From Edaphobacter flagellatus (lineage in GTDB: Bacteria; Acidobacteriota; Terriglobia; Terriglobales; Acidobacteriaceae), in assembly GCF_025264665.1 (NCBI RefSeq), contig NZ_CP073697.1, positions 3,949,501 through 4,013,500 of the forward strand: DNA of 64,000 nt. Reading direction: 5' to 3'. Position numbers and translations under genes: made by a program. The notes beneath the pieces are model-generated. The model saw only the letters and a list, made by a program, of their open reading frames with translations. It did no database searches and had not been told where the DNA came from. How positions within the stretch are numbered: position 1 is the first letter of the stretch; each line of letters starts with the position of its first letter. Below are positions 11,847 to 21,203 of this stretch, piece after piece.

Positions 11847-12920
11847 TTACGCAGGCTCCTGTTGCGTCATGCAGTGTAGCGCGCCGAGGCCCCAGATGAA
11901 GTCGGTGCAGTGAATTCCGGTCACCTTGCGGGTAGGGAAGCACTCCGCGACGATGTTCAGCGCGTGGCGATCGTTCGGGTCGTTGAACGTGGGCACCAGC
12001 ACCAGATCATTCGCGATATAGAAGTTGGCATAGCTGGCCGGAAGCCGCTGATTGTCGAAGATAACAGGCGCGGGCATCGGCAGTTCGACGACCTTGAAGG
12101 GCTTGCCTTCGAGATTGCGGGCGGAGCGCAGACGGTCGAGATTTTCCGCCAGCGGCAGGTGATTTTCGTCATGTGTGCTGGGCTCGACGCAGGTGAGGAT
12201 GGTGTTTTCGGTGACGAAACGGGTGATGTCATCGACGTGACCGTGGGTGTCGTCACCGGCTGCGCCGCGATTGAGCCAGAGAACCTGGTCGATGCCGAGG
12301 TAGTCGTGGAAGGCTTTTTCGAGCTGTTCGCGCGAGACTCCCGGGTTACGCTGCTGCACCTCGGAGAGTAGGCACTCTTCGGTCGTCAGCAGGATGCCTG
12401 CACCGTTGGTGTCGATGGAGCCGCCCTCAAGAACGAGGCGTTGCGGTTTGCCTTCGACCTCAACCTGAGGCTGGAACTCTTCCATGCTGTAGAGTCTGGC
12501 AACGTGGTGCGGAATCTGGTCGTCGCGGCGATAGTTGTCATACTTGGCCCAGGCGTTGAAGCGCCAGTTGGTGAGCGCGAGCTCGCCTTGCGGATTCTTG
12601 ACGAAGATGGGGCCGGAGTCGCGCAGCCAGACGCGATCTGTTTCCCATTGGTGGAAGTGCAGGCGGGCGAGGTTCGCTCCAGCGCGGCGGAGGAAGTTGG
12701 TTGCGCGTTTTTCGGCATCCTGGCTGTTGACGAGGATGTGGACATCTTCCACGGAAGAGAGGTGGCGAACAATGTCGGCGTAAACCCATGGAATGGGCTG
12801 GAACTTGCCGGGCCAATCCTCAGCGTTGTGCGGCCATGCGATCCACGTAGCGGAGTGGGGGTCCCATTCGGCGGGCATGCGGAAGTTACGGTCGCGAGGT
12901 GTCGGTGTGCTGGCTGTCAT
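11847..12920 (-). CDS. aguA: Agmatine deiminase
   Basis: Peptidylarginine-deiminase superfamily enzyme, 357 residues, predicted to hydrolyse agmatine to N-carbamoylputrescine and ammonia. Family motifs: RMPAEWDPHSATWIAWPHN at the N-terminus, WLRDSGPIF, LEGGSIDTNGAG, DTHGHVDDITRF, and the C-terminal LGALHCMTQQEP with the nucleophilic Cys350. No signal peptide, so cytoplasmic. N-carbamoylputrescine amidase is not adjacent. It is the first gene of the minus-strand run towards tadA. Confidence 0.92.
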   Translation of the reverse strand: MTASTPTPRDRNFRMPAEWDPHSATWIAWPHNAEDWPGKFQPIPWVYADIVRHLSSVEDVHILVNSQDAEKRATNFLRRAGANLARLHFHQWETDRVWLRDSGPIFVKNPQGELALTNWRFNAWAKYDNYRRDDQIPHHVARLYSMEEFQPQVEVEGKPQRLVLEGGSIDTNGAGILLTTEECLLSEVQQRNPGVSREQLEKAFHDYLGIDQVLWLNRGAAGDDTHGHVDDITRFVTENTILTCVEPSTHDENHLPLAENLDRLRSARNLEGKPFKVVELPMPAPVIFDNQRLPASYANFYIANDLVLVPTFNDPNDRHALNIVAECFPTRKVTGIHCTDFIWGLGALHCMTQQEPA

Positions 12921-12951
12921 CTGCTTTATTCAACTTTCCAAGAGGCCGGGG

Positions 12952-12995
12952 CCCCCCCTGGTACTTTTTTGTGCAAAGTCTTCTAAAGACAGACT
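12952..12995 (+). repeat. Short dispersed intergenic repeat, copy A
   Basis: The 315-base gap between aguA and the divergent sugar transporter holds a C-tract followed by GGTAC and TTTTTGTGCAAAGT (12966-12979), then TTCTAAAGACAGACTTTA. The same order and an exact 14-base core recur in inverse orientation at 58285-58335, and a related form follows guaB. The rest of this gap shows no further structure that I can name; it must hold divergent promoters. Confidence 0.5.
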
Positions 12996-13235
12996 TTATT
13001 CTGGCACTCCCTTTTCTGGCGACCCTGGAACCGTTAAAAGAATCTGAAACGCAGACGGCCAGTGTTCTGCCTGTTTTAAGTATAGCTTCTTGGCCATAAC
13101 GAATCGGCAAATGCAAGTGCTTGATGTGGCAGGAGTTGACGTGCACCGAGGCTTGACAGAATTTCGACCTGGTTTTCCACAGATGCGCCCGCCATCGGCA
13201 CGAAGAATAGGGCAGATGCTATAGCGGCGTATAGG

Positions 13236-14597
13236 ATGAGTAAGTCCAATTTGTTGGGTTCAGGAGAAGTTGTCGGGAACATGGCTATCAGTGCAGAAAC
13301 CACCACAAGTTATTCCTCGGGTACGGCGCAGAAGACGGATGTCCGTGCAATGAGCATCGCTACGATGCTCTTTTTCATGTGGGGGTTCCTTACCTGCCTG
13401 AACGACATCCTGATTCCGCACCTGAAGGGCATCTTCGACCTGAACTACGCCCAGGCGATGCTGGTGCAGTTCTGCTTCTTCTCGTCGTACTTCATCTTTG
13501 CGCTGCCCTCAGGCAAGCTGGTGGAGTGGCGCGGCTATAAGGGCACGATGGTGATCGGGCTGCTGGTGATGGCTGTTGGTGCGTTCCTCTTTCTGCCCGC
13601 CTCGGCGTCCGCCTCGTTCGGGTTATTTCTGTCGGCACTGGTCATTCTGGCGGCTGGAATTACGACGCTGCAGGTTGCTGCGAATCCATACGTGGCGCAT
13701 CTCGGGCCTCCGGAGACCAGTGCGGCACGACTGAATTTGTCGCAGGCGTTCAATTCGTTTGGGACATTTGTCGCTCCTTTTTTCGGCAGTGCATTCATTC
13801 TGGTTGAGGCGCCGATGGCGCAGGAGAAACTAAAGACGCTTTCGGCCAGTGCGCTGCAGGCGTACCGGGCGCAGCAGGCTTCGTCCGTGCGCCTGCCTTA
13901 CCTGGGAATCGGGCTGACGCTGGTGCTGCTGGCGATTTCGTTCGCTGTGGTGAAGATGCCGACGATGGACTTCACGCGCGACATTCGTCCTGGCGAGTTG
14001 AATGAAGGCACAGACGACAGCATCTGGAAACACCCGGTGCTGCTTGCCGGAGCGCTGGCCATCTTTGTTTATGTCGGCGCGGAGGTTTCCATCGGTAGCT
14101 TTCTGGTGAACTACTTCGGTCTGCCGGATATTGCCGGGTTTACGGAGAAGACAGCGGCGAAGTATGTGGCTCTGTACTGGGGTGGTGCGATGGTGGGCCG
14201 GTTTATCGGCTCGGCACTGCTGACAAAGTTCAGGACAAGCGTAGTGCTGGGAACGGCTGCTGTGATGTCATGCCTGCTGGTGACGACGTCGATTCTTACG
14301 CACGGACACACGGCGATGTGGACGATTCTTGCGGTGGGCCTGTTCAACTCGGTGATGTTCCCGAGCATCTTTACGGTTGGCCTGACAGGACTGGGGCCGC
14401 TGACGAGCAAAGGATCGAGTCTGATGGTGGCTGCGATCGTCGGCGGAGCACTGATTCCGCTGGCCGAAGGACATCTGGCCGATGCCATCGGCGTGCAGCA
14501 TGCGTTCATGATCCCCGCAGTCTGCTATATCTACATCGCACTGTTTGGATACATCGGAGGACGCAGAGCCGAGCATGAAGCTGGCGTAACGGTTTAG
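13236..14597 (+). CDS. Sugar:H+ symporter, FHS family (FucP/GluP-like MFS)
   Basis: Inner-membrane transporter of the fucose/glucose/galactose-H+ symporter group, up to 453 residues with 12 predicted helices. The family's opening MSIATMLFFMWGFLTCLNDILIPHLK and QVAANPY motifs are present, as is LNLSQAFNSFGT. The ATG at 13236 has only a poor ribosome binding site; an in-frame ATG at 13281 with AGGAG about 14 bases before it is a reasonable alternative and would remove 15 polar residues. No sugar-catabolic gene is adjacent, so whether it carries glucose, galactose or fucose is undecided. Confidence 0.87.
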   Translation: MSKSNLLGSGEVVGNMAISAETTTSYSSGTAQKTDVRAMSIATMLFFMWGFLTCLNDILIPHLKGIFDLNYAQAMLVQFCFFSSYFIFALPSGKLVEWRGYKGTMVIGLLVMAVGAFLFLPASASASFGLFLSALVILAAGITTLQVAANPYVAHLGPPETSAARLNLSQAFNSFGTFVAPFFGSAFILVEAPMAQEKLKTLSASALQAYRAQQASSVRLPYLGIGLTLVLLAISFAVVKMPTMDFTRDIRPGELNEGTDDSIWKHPVLLAGALAIFVYVGAEVSIGSFLVNYFGLPDIAGFTEKTAAKYVALYWGGAMVGRFIGSALLTKFRTSVVLGTAAVMSCLLVTTSILTHGHTAMWTILAVGLFNSVMFPSIFTVGLTGLGPLTSKGSSLMVAAIVGGALIPLAEGHLADAIGVQHAFMIPAVCYIYIALFGYIGGRRAEHEAGVTV

Positions 14598-14733
14598 GGC
14601 GTTCTGATGTGAGGGGAGTTATCCCGCCAAATAGATTTGAGGAACCAATAATCGCCGATCTGCGTACCCCTCTCGAGATGCTGACAGCATTGATTTGCAG
14701 CTAAAGACCTCTTTGCAGAGGGGGGAACTGCTC

Positions 14734-15423
14734 GTGACTCAACGTGCCGATGCCAGGGCTGCGGGGATCGCGTACCTCAGCTATATCGTGTTTACGATGT
14801 CCAGCAGCATCATCTACGGAAAAGCCACTGCGGGTGATGATGTCGCGCAACAACTTTCCAATCTTTCGCAGATGCTTCTTTCGGCGCGTGTAACCATACT
14901 GCTGGATCTTCTGCAGGTTCTTTGCGCGCTGGTGCTGGCTGTAACGCTATATCGCCTTACCAAAACCTTTGCTCCGTCGCTTGCCTTGTTCGCGATGATG
15001 TTTCGTGTTGGGGAGGGATTGTTCGGGGCATTGCCCATACTCAGCAAACTTGAGCTGATTCGTTTGGTAAGCACTCATGCTTTGAACGCAGACGCGGCCG
15101 GATATAGCCTTCTTGCGAACTACATCCTGAGTCGGCCTGACGAGCAATTCAGTGAGTTCTGCTTTGTCGTGGGTGGATTCGTTTTTGCGTATCTTCTTCT
15201 GCGTGGACGCATGATTCCGAGCTGGCTGGCATGGATCGGAGTTATCACGATCGGTGTGCAGATGATTTGTGTTCCATTGCACATGGCCGGCTTTGTCAAA
15301 GGTTCGATCGTGAACTTACTCTGGATGCCGATTTTGGCTTACGAGATTCCGCTCGGATTCTGGTTGATTTTTAAGGGCGTAGAGGATTCTCATCGTCCGA
15401 TCCGTCATACAGCGCAGGCATAA
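14734..15423 (+). CDS. DUF4386 membrane protein
   Basis: Membrane protein of about 229 residues with six predicted helices, matching the DUF4386 pattern: N-terminal RAAGIAYLSYIVF, a central FRVGEGLFGALPIL, and C-terminal PSWLAWIGVI and GFWLIFKGVE. GTG at 14734 is chosen because GAGGGGGG at 14719-14726 gives a good ribosome binding site; an in-frame TTG lies at 14695. Function of the family is unknown. It stands alone, convergent with infB. Confidence 0.78.
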   Translation: MTQRADARAAGIAYLSYIVFTMSSSIIYGKATAGDDVAQQLSNLSQMLLSARVTILLDLLQVLCALVLAVTLYRLTKTFAPSLALFAMMFRVGEGLFGALPILSKLELIRLVSTHALNADAAGYSLLANYILSRPDEQFSEFCFVVGGFVFAYLLLRGRMIPSWLAWIGVITIGVQMICVPLHMAGFVKGSIVNLLWMPILAYEIPLGFWLIFKGVEDSHRPIRHTAQA

Positions 15424-15425
15424 AG

Positions 15426-15455
15426 AAAGGCCAGGATTGCTCCCGGCCTTTGCTT
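15426..15455. terminator. Bidirectional terminator between DUF4386 gene and infB
   Basis: AAAGGCC at 15426-15432 pairs with GGCCTTT at 15445-15451 between two convergent genes; short A/T runs on both flanks would let it serve both strands. Confidence 0.6.
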
Positions 15456-15473
15456 TGGATTGAGGTTGGCAGA

Positions 15474-18400
15474 CTATGCGCTGGCAGAATCTCCGCTCTC
15501 TGCCTTGCGTTGTGCTGCGGTCTGGCCGAGTTCGGCGGCGAGACGCTCGGTGGTGAAGGCCTCGATGAAATCGCCGACCTGAATGTCCTTGAAGTTGCCG
15601 AGATCGATACCGCACTCGACACCCTGACGGACCTCGGAGGCATCGTCCTTGAAGCGCTTGAGCGAAGCGATCTTGCCCTTCCAGACCTCCTCGCCGTTGC
15701 GCTCGACCTTGACCTGCGCGTCGCGGCGTATAAGTCCGTCGCGAACGATGCAGCCAGCGATCTGGCCGACCTTGGTGATCTTGAAGACGTTGAGCACCTC
15801 GGCGCGTCCCAGGTAGTTCTCCTTGAACACAGGCTCGAGCAGGCCGTACATGGCCTTGGTGATCTCGTCCTGCAGTTCGTAGATGATCGAGTGGATGCGG
15901 ATCTCGACGTTCTCGCGCTCGGCGATCTCGGCGGCCTTGCGGTCTGGACGCACGTTGAAGCCGATGACGACAGCGTTCGAGGCCGACGCCAGCAGCACGT
16001 CGGATTCCGTGATGGCACCGACGCCTGCGCGAAGTACGCGGACTCGAACCTTTTCCGTGGACATCTTCTCGAGCGAGTCGGCGAGCACTTCGACAGAGCC
16101 CTGCACGTCGCCCTTGAGGATGAGGTTCAGGTCCTTCATGCCGGCCTGCTTGATCTGCTCGGAGAGGCCCTCGAGCGAGACACGCGAGCTCTTGGCAAGC
16201 TGCGCCTCGCGCTCCTTCAGCGTACGGTAGCGTGCGATTTCCTTGGCACGGTCGCGGTCGGCCATGACGAGGAAGGTATCGCCAGCATCGGGGATGGCTT
16301 CGAGGCCGAGGATCTCAACTGGGGTCGAGGGGCCAGCCTCTTCGATGGCGCGTCCGCGGTCGTCGAACATGGCACGGACCTTACCAAACGTGTTGCCGAC
16401 GATGTAGCTGTCACCGATGCGGAGCGTTCCGTTCTGCACCAGGATGGAGGCTACCGCGCCGCGTCCGCGATCGAGCTTGGCTTCGATGACGGTACCGACA
16501 GCGGGACGCTCCGGCTGTGCCTTTTGCTCGTTGACGTCGGCGACGAGGCAGATCATCTCCTCGAGCTTGTCGAGGTTCATGCGCTTCTTGGCAGACACCT
16601 CCACGTATTCGACGTCGCCGCCCCAGCCCTGGAGCTGCAGGCCGCGCTCGGCGAGCTGCTGCTTGATGCGGTCGGGGTTGGCTTCGGGCTTGTCGATCTT
16701 GTTGATCGCCACGATGATCGGCACGCTGGCGGCCTTGGCATGGTCGATCGCCTCAAGCGTCTGCGGCATGACGCCATCGTCGGCTGCGACCACGATGACG
16801 ACGATGTCTGTGACCTTGGCTCCGCGAGCACGCATGCGGGTGAAGGCCTCATGACCGGGGGTGTCGAGGAAGACGATCTCGCGGCCGAAGGCGGGCGAGT
16901 CGGGCTTGGTAATTTTGACCTTGTAGGCGCCGATGTGCTGGGTGATGCCTCCAGCCTCGCCTGCGGCGACATCGGTCAAGCGGATGGCGTCGAGCAGCGA
17001 GGTCTTACCGTGATCGACGTGGCCCATGACGGTGACCACGGGCGAGCGCACGATCTCGGTCATGCCGGTCGTGTCCTCGAGGAAGCCTTCGATGGCCTCG
17101 TTCTCCATCTGCTCTTCGACCGAGATGATGGTAGCGTCTGCGCCGAACTGGCGCGCGACGTCCTTCACCAGCTCGCCTTCGAGCGACTGGTTGACCGTGA
17201 CGAAGACGCCACGCATCAACAGCGTTGCGATCAGGTCCTTGCCGCGGATGTCGAGCTTCTCGGCGAGATCCTTGACGCTGATGCCTTCCGTCACGGTAAT
17301 GGTGCGGGTGATCGGCAGCGGCTCGTGGGGGATCTGGACTCCACCAAAACGCGGTGGCGGAGCAAAGCCCTTCATCGGGCCTTCTTTGCTCTTTTCGTAA
17401 CGTTGGTTTCCGCCTCGACCGCGAGGTGCGGGACGGCCCTGCGGACGGCCAGCCGGGGCTTCGACCGAACCTGGAGGAAGCAGACCGGGGGCTCCGGGGC
17501 GTGGGCCACCAAAGCCAGGGCGCGGTCCACCGAAGCCGGGACGACCACCTGGGCCGCCAGGGCGACCTCCGGGTCCGCCAAAGCCTGGGCGTCCGCCTGG
17601 ACCTCCGGGGCCACCTGGACCGCCGGGGAAGCTGCGCGTAGGATGCATGGGCCGTCGCGCTCCGGGTGGAAGCGAGGGACGGTTGCCTCCGGGGGCTCCA
17701 GGGCCCTGTGGGCGTGGCCGCTCAAAGATGGGGCGATTACGCGGCGGAACTCCAGGTGCGTTGACAGGGGCCGTATAAATGGGGCGTGGGCCTGTCTGCG
17801 GCATGATGACGCGGCGCGCAGGTGCGGCGGGCGCTGTTACGGCTGCTGCGGGTGCTTCTGGCGCCGTCTCTGCTGGCGTAGCTGCCGGAGGCTCAACGAC
17901 CGGAGCTGGGGCAGGGGCTGGTGTGGCCGGTGCGACTGCTTGCTGCACAGCCGGAGCGGGAGGCGCAACCGGTGTAGCGGGTGGCTGTACCGCAGCCGGT
18001 GCCGCTGGCTTCGGAGTCGCAACGACCACCGGGCGTTCCTGCACAGGAGCGGCGGGAGGCGTAGCTGGGGGACGGGCAATAACCGGTCCTGCCGGCGGCT
18101 TGGTGGCGATGGCCGGTGCCTGTTGCGGAGGAGCAACAATATTTGCCTGTGGGCGAGGCTGCGGGACGATCTTTCGCGGACCTTGAGGCGCAGCCGGAGC
18201 TACAGCAGGAGGCGCGACGGCAACCGGAGGAGTGCTCGGCGCTGCTGCCGGACGCTGTGCTGTAGCGGGCGGGACCACAACGGCCGGACGCGCTGCAACG
18301 GGTGGTGCAGCCTTAGCTGCGGTCTCGGCCTGCTTACGCTCGAGGATTGCCTTCAGTGCATCGCCGGGTTTGGAGACCTTGGAGAGGTCGAACTTCGGCT

Positions 18401-18602
18401 TGGAGTCGGCAGCCGGTTTACCGGCGCCCGATGCACGCGAGCCGCCTGTCAGGTAGGCGCGAACCTTCTCTGCTTCGTCGGCTTCAATAGAGCTGGAGTG
18501 GGTCTTCTTCTCTGTAACGCCGACAGCCGTCAGCGCGTCCAGAATGGACTTGCTCTTCACTTCCAGTTCGCGTGCCAGATCGTTGATTCGAACTTTGCTC
18601 AT
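15474..18602 (-). CDS. infB: Translation initiation factor IF-2
   Basis: GTPase delivering initiator tRNA to the 30S subunit, 1042 residues. The N-terminal IF2_N-like helix-rich domain ([19 protein letters not shown]) is followed by about 300 residues of Pro/Ala-rich sequence, then a Gly/Arg/Pro-rich block (about residues 325-375), a second IF2_N-like domain ([20 protein letters not shown]), and the G domain: GHVDHGKTS near 524, DTPGHEAF, and NKIDKPEAN. Domains II, III and IV complete the protein. AAAGGA lies about 6 bases before the ATG. It follows nusA by 124 bases in the rimP-nusA-infB order. A long antisense open frame covers the same bases but has no coding logic. Confidence 0.97.
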   Translation of the reverse strand: MSKVRINDLARELEVKSKSILDALTAVGVTEKKTHSSSIEADEAEKVRAYLTGGSRASGAGKPAADSKPKFDLSKVSKPGDALKAILERKQAETAAKAAPPVAARPAVVVPPATAQRPAAAPSTPPVAVAPPAVAPAAPQGPRKIVPQPRPQANIVAPPQQAPAIATKPPAGPVIARPPATPPAAPVQERPVVVATPKPAAPAAVQPPATPVAPPAPAVQQAVAPATPAPAPAPVVEPPAATPAETAPEAPAAAVTAPAAPARRVIMPQTGPRPIYTAPVNAPGVPPRNRPIFERPRPQGPGAPGGNRPSLPPGARRPMHPTRSFPGGPGGPGGPGGRPGFGGPGGRPGGPGGRPGFGGPRPGFGGPRPGAPGLLPPGSVEAPAGRPQGRPAPRGRGGNQRYEKSKEGPMKGFAPPPRFGGVQIPHEPLPITRTITVTEGISVKDLAEKLDIRGKDLIATLLMRGVFVTVNQSLEGELVKDVARQFGADATIISVEEQMENEAIEGFLEDTTGMTEIVRSPVVTVMGHVDHGKTSLLDAIRLTDVAAGEAGGITQHIGAYKVKITKPDSPAFGREIVFLDTPGHEAFTRMRARGAKVTDIVVIVVAADDGVMPQTLEAIDHAKAASVPIIVAINKIDKPEANPDRIKQQLAERGLQLQGWGGDVEYVEVSAKKRMNLDKLEEMICLVADVNEQKAQPERPAVGTVIEAKLDRGRGAVASILVQNGTLRIGDSYIVGNTFGKVRAMFDDRGRAIEEAGPSTPVEILGLEAIPDAGDTFLVMADRDRAKEIARYRTLKEREAQLAKSSRVSLEGLSEQIKQAGMKDLNLILKGDVQGSVEVLADSLEKMSTEKVRVRVLRAGVGAITESDVLLASASNAVVIGFNVRPDRKAAEIAERENVEIRIHSIIYELQDEITKAMYGLLEPVFKENYLGRAEVLNVFKITKVGQIAGCIVRDGLIRRDAQVKVERNGEEVWKGKIASLKRFKDDASEVRQGVECGIDLGNFKDIQVGDFIEAFTTERLAAELGQTAAQRKAESGDSASA

Positions 18603-18692
18603 CCGTTCCTTTATTTTGCTTCCCTAGCGCCCTTAGCTGCTCATATCGGCCTCTTCGAGGTAGGAATCGTTATCTCTATTATCTCTGAAGTT

Positions 18693-18711
18693 GCTGCATC
18701 CGCGATGCAGC
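18693..18711 (-). other. Perfect hairpin in the nusA-infB gap
   Basis: GCTGCATC (18693-18700) and GATGCAGC (18704-18711) form an 8-bp stem with a 3-base loop just after the nusA stop. There is no T run in the direction of transcription, so it is not a standard terminator; an RNA-processing or stability element is possible. Confidence 0.4.
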
Positions 18712-18726
18712 GCCTCACGACCGCGG

Positions 18727-20298
18727 CTAGCCACGGTCGTTTCCATCGTCGATGCCTTCGTCGGAGACCTCCTGGGCTTCGTCGACCAGGGTGTCGATGG
18801 CATCGTTATCTTGCTCGATCTGTTCTTCGCGCGCATCTGCGTCGCTGTATGCATCGGAGTCCGACGCCTTCTCTTCAGCTTCGGCGATATCCTCGGCGCT
18901 GAATGCGTTGACCTCTTTTGCGCTACCTGTTCCAGCTTCACTTGCGAGAATTTCTTCCGGAGTTTTCACAGAACCCTCCCCTTCTACAGCCGCAGCGACC
19001 GTCGCGGGACGCTCTTCGCCTTCTTCGTACTGTCCGAAATAATGGCGCACGGCGACCGAAATCTTCTCGACCGTCTTTTCGCCAATGCCCGGAACCTCTT
19101 CGAGCTGCTCGGGGGTCATGTCGGCAAGTGACTCGACCGTGGTGATGCCTGCAGCCACCAGCTTCTCGATGATGGACTCACCAAGCTCGGAGACCTGCTC
19201 GATCGGCGTCGAAGGCCCGCCACCCATGGCCTGCATCTGCTGTTCGACCTCCTGGCGCTTCTCCTCTTCGCTCTTGATGTCGATCTTCCACTGCAGCAGC
19301 TTGGCGGCCAGGCGGACGTTCTGTCCCTTCTTACCGATGGCAAGCGAGAGCTGGGTGTCGTCGACGATGACCTCAAGCTGCTTCTCGCCGAGATCGGTGA
19401 TGGAGACGCGCGATACCTTGGCGGGCTGCAATGCTTTCTCCGCGAAGGTGGTGATCTCGTCGGAGAACTCGATGATGTCGATCTTCTCGCCGCGCAGCTC
19501 ACGGATGATGGACTGCACGCGCATGCCTTTCATGCCGACGCAGGCGCCGACCGGGTCGACGTCCTTGTCGCGGGACTGTACGGCGATCTTGGTGCGCTCG
19601 CCGGCCTCTCGCGCGATGGCCTTGATGGTCACCGTGTTGTCGTAGATCTCCGGCACTTCGCTCTGGAAGAGATTCTGCACGAGGATCGGTGAGGCGCGGG
19701 AGACGATGACCTGCGGGCCCTTGGCAGCGCGGTCGACGCGCAGCAGCACAACGCGTACACGCTCGCCGACGGCAAACTGCTCCAGACGCGACTGCTCGCG
19801 CTTGGGCATGCGGGCCTCCGCCTTGCCGAGGTCAAAGATGACGTCCATCGGCTCCAGACGTTTGACGGTCGCTGTGAGGACCTCATTGGCGCGGTGCGCA
19901 TACTCGTTGAAGACTGTATCGCGCTCAGCCTCGCGGACCTTCTGAAAAATAACCTGCTTGGCCATCTGCGCTGCGATACGGCCGAGCGGCGTGGTGTCCT
20001 TGTAGAAGCGCAGCTCACCGCCGACCTCAACCTCGGGTGCGAGGGCGCGGGCCTGCTCCAGCGTCAGCTGGTTGATTTCGTCCTCGACCTGCTCGGGGCC
20101 GTCGACCACTGTTTTGAACACATACGCGCGGATCTCACCCGTTTCGCGGTCCATCTCGGCGCGCATGTTCTCCTGCGTCTTGTAGTACTTGCGTGTCGCC
20201 AGCGCGATTGCGTCTTCGACGGCGCCTACGACGACGTTTGCATCGATGCCCTTATCGCGGCTCAAAATTTCGATCGACTGATACAAAGCACTTGCCAT
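18727..20298 (-). CDS. nusA: Transcription elongation/termination factor NusA
   Basis: RNA polymerase-binding factor, 523 residues. N-terminal polymerase-binding domain (1-130, ALYQSIEILSRDKGID), S1 domain (LTATVKRLEPMDVIFDLGKAEARMP), KH1 and KH2 with GACVGMKGMRVQ and AIGKKGQNVRLA, then one helix-hairpin-helix unit (LVAAGITTVESLADMTPEQLEEVPGIG) and a strongly acidic C-terminal tail of about 90 residues. The ATG at 20298 begins directly at the conserved domain; an upstream in-frame start would add eight residues. Second gene of rimP-nusA-infB. Confidence 0.96.
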   Translation of the reverse strand: MASALYQSIEILSRDKGIDANVVVGAVEDAIALATRKYYKTQENMRAEMDRETGEIRAYVFKTVVDGPEQVEDEINQLTLEQARALAPEVEVGGELRFYKDTTPLGRIAAQMAKQVIFQKVREAERDTVFNEYAHRANEVLTATVKRLEPMDVIFDLGKAEARMPKREQSRLEQFAVGERVRVVLLRVDRAAKGPQVIVSRASPILVQNLFQSEVPEIYDNTVTIKAIAREAGERTKIAVQSRDKDVDPVGACVGMKGMRVQSIIRELRGEKIDIIEFSDEITTFAEKALQPAKVSRVSITDLGEKQLEVIVDDTQLSLAIGKKGQNVRLAAKLLQWKIDIKSEEEKRQEVEQQMQAMGGGPSTPIEQVSELGESIIEKLVAAGITTVESLADMTPEQLEEVPGIGEKTVEKISVAVRHYFGQYEEGEERPATVAAAVEGEGSVKTPEEILASEAGTGSAKEVNAFSAEDIAEAEEKASDSDAYSDADAREEQIEQDNDAIDTLVDEAQEVSDEGIDDGNDRG

Positions 20299-20392
20299 TG
20301 CTGTTGTCCTTCTTTTCTGCAACTCGTCCGGCGAGGGAGCATTCCGCTGCCGGAGCTGAAATCTTTCGGTGTTGTTATTCAGATGCGGCGAG

Positions 20393-20983
20393 CTAGAGTT
20401 CAGCCACCAGCTGCGCCTTTTCTATATTGGCCAGCGGAATCTCCACCACCGGCGCGGTTACAGCTTTCTTTGCCTTGCCCTTCTGCTTGACGGCAGAGAG
20501 GTCCAGCGTCAGTACGTTATTCGCAAAACCTGTCAGGCGCCCCTGCCAGTGCCGGTTATTGTTGACCGGCGAAAAAGTCTGAATCTTCACGAGGCTTCCG
20601 GTAAAGCGGACGTAGTCTTCGGGCTTTTGCAGCCGACGCTCCAGGCCGGGCGAGGAGACCTCAAGGGTGTACTCAGCTCCGGGCATCAGATCTTCTACGT
20701 CGAGGACGGTGCCGAAGTCCTGCGCGAAGCTGGCGCAATCTTCGTGCGTAACGCCCGAGAGCATCTCGGCGGGAACACCTTTGGGCAGGGCAGCATCCTC
20801 GTCCGCGCCTTCAGGGGCGGTTTTAGCGGCAAGCTTCGCGCGCTCCTCGGCGTTCTTTTCGATGAAGATGCGAAGCGTGCGGAACTTCGCGCCGCCCTGA
20901 TACTCCAGGTCGACCACGTCGAGGTGGTGCGAGGCGGCTACGCGCTCTGCTGTTGCCCGAATTGTGTCCAGATTCAACGCCAT
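20393..20983 (-). CDS. rimP: Ribosome maturation factor RimP
   Basis: 30S assembly factor, 196 residues with the two-domain RimP fold: LDTIRATAERVAASHHLDVVDLEY, then VTHEDCASFAQDFGTVLDVED, the signature YTLEVSSPGLERRLQKPEDY, and a C-terminal Sm-like domain. An insertion rich in Ala, Glu and Lys (about residues 46-72) lengthens the N-terminal domain compared with typical 150-residue members. AGGAAA lies 8 bases before the ATG. First gene of rimP-nusA-infB; 94 bases separate it from nusA. Confidence 0.93.
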   Translation of the reverse strand: MALNLDTIRATAERVAASHHLDVVDLEYQGGAKFRTLRIFIEKNAEERAKLAAKTAPEGADEDAALPKGVPAEMLSGVTHEDCASFAQDFGTVLDVEDLMPGAEYTLEVSSPGLERRLQKPEDYVRFTGSLVKIQTFSPVNNNRHWQGRLTGFANNVLTLDLSAVKQKGKAKKAVTAPVVEIPLANIEKAQLVAEL

Positions 20984-21050
20984 TCATCGTTTCCTGTTGC
21001 TTTGCGCGGGGCCATCCGCCTTGCGGCTCCGGGCATATTTCAGAGCAAAT

Positions 21051-21071
21051 AAAAAGTGGGCTCTAGCCCAC
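21051..21071 (-). terminator. Rho-independent terminator upstream of rimP
   Basis: The palindrome GTGGGCTCTAGCCCAC (21056-21071) is followed on the minus strand by TTTTT, so it ends transcription arriving from the glycosyltransferase gene before the rimP operon. The remaining 130 bases up to 21203 show no convincing gene. Confidence 0.75.
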
Positions 21072-21203
21072 TCATCTCTTCCGTCGTTTTGCCGGACACG
21101 TCACGGCGTACCATCAGCGGCAGAATAAATTCGCTATTCAGATACTAGGCCACTTCGAGGAAAAACTCAATATCCGCCTCCCGTGCGAGCGGGGCCGTAC
21201 AGT

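Noticed and set aside
15450..18902. 1150-codon open frame on the plus strand
   Set aside because: It is antisense to infB and nusA; its composition mirrors infB's GC-rich codons and it has no domain or ribosome binding site.
21072..21203. Short frame ending EADIEFFLEVA in the gap after the GT14 gene
   Set aside because: It lacks a start codon of its own and any family similarity; not enough to call a gene or a frameshifted tail.
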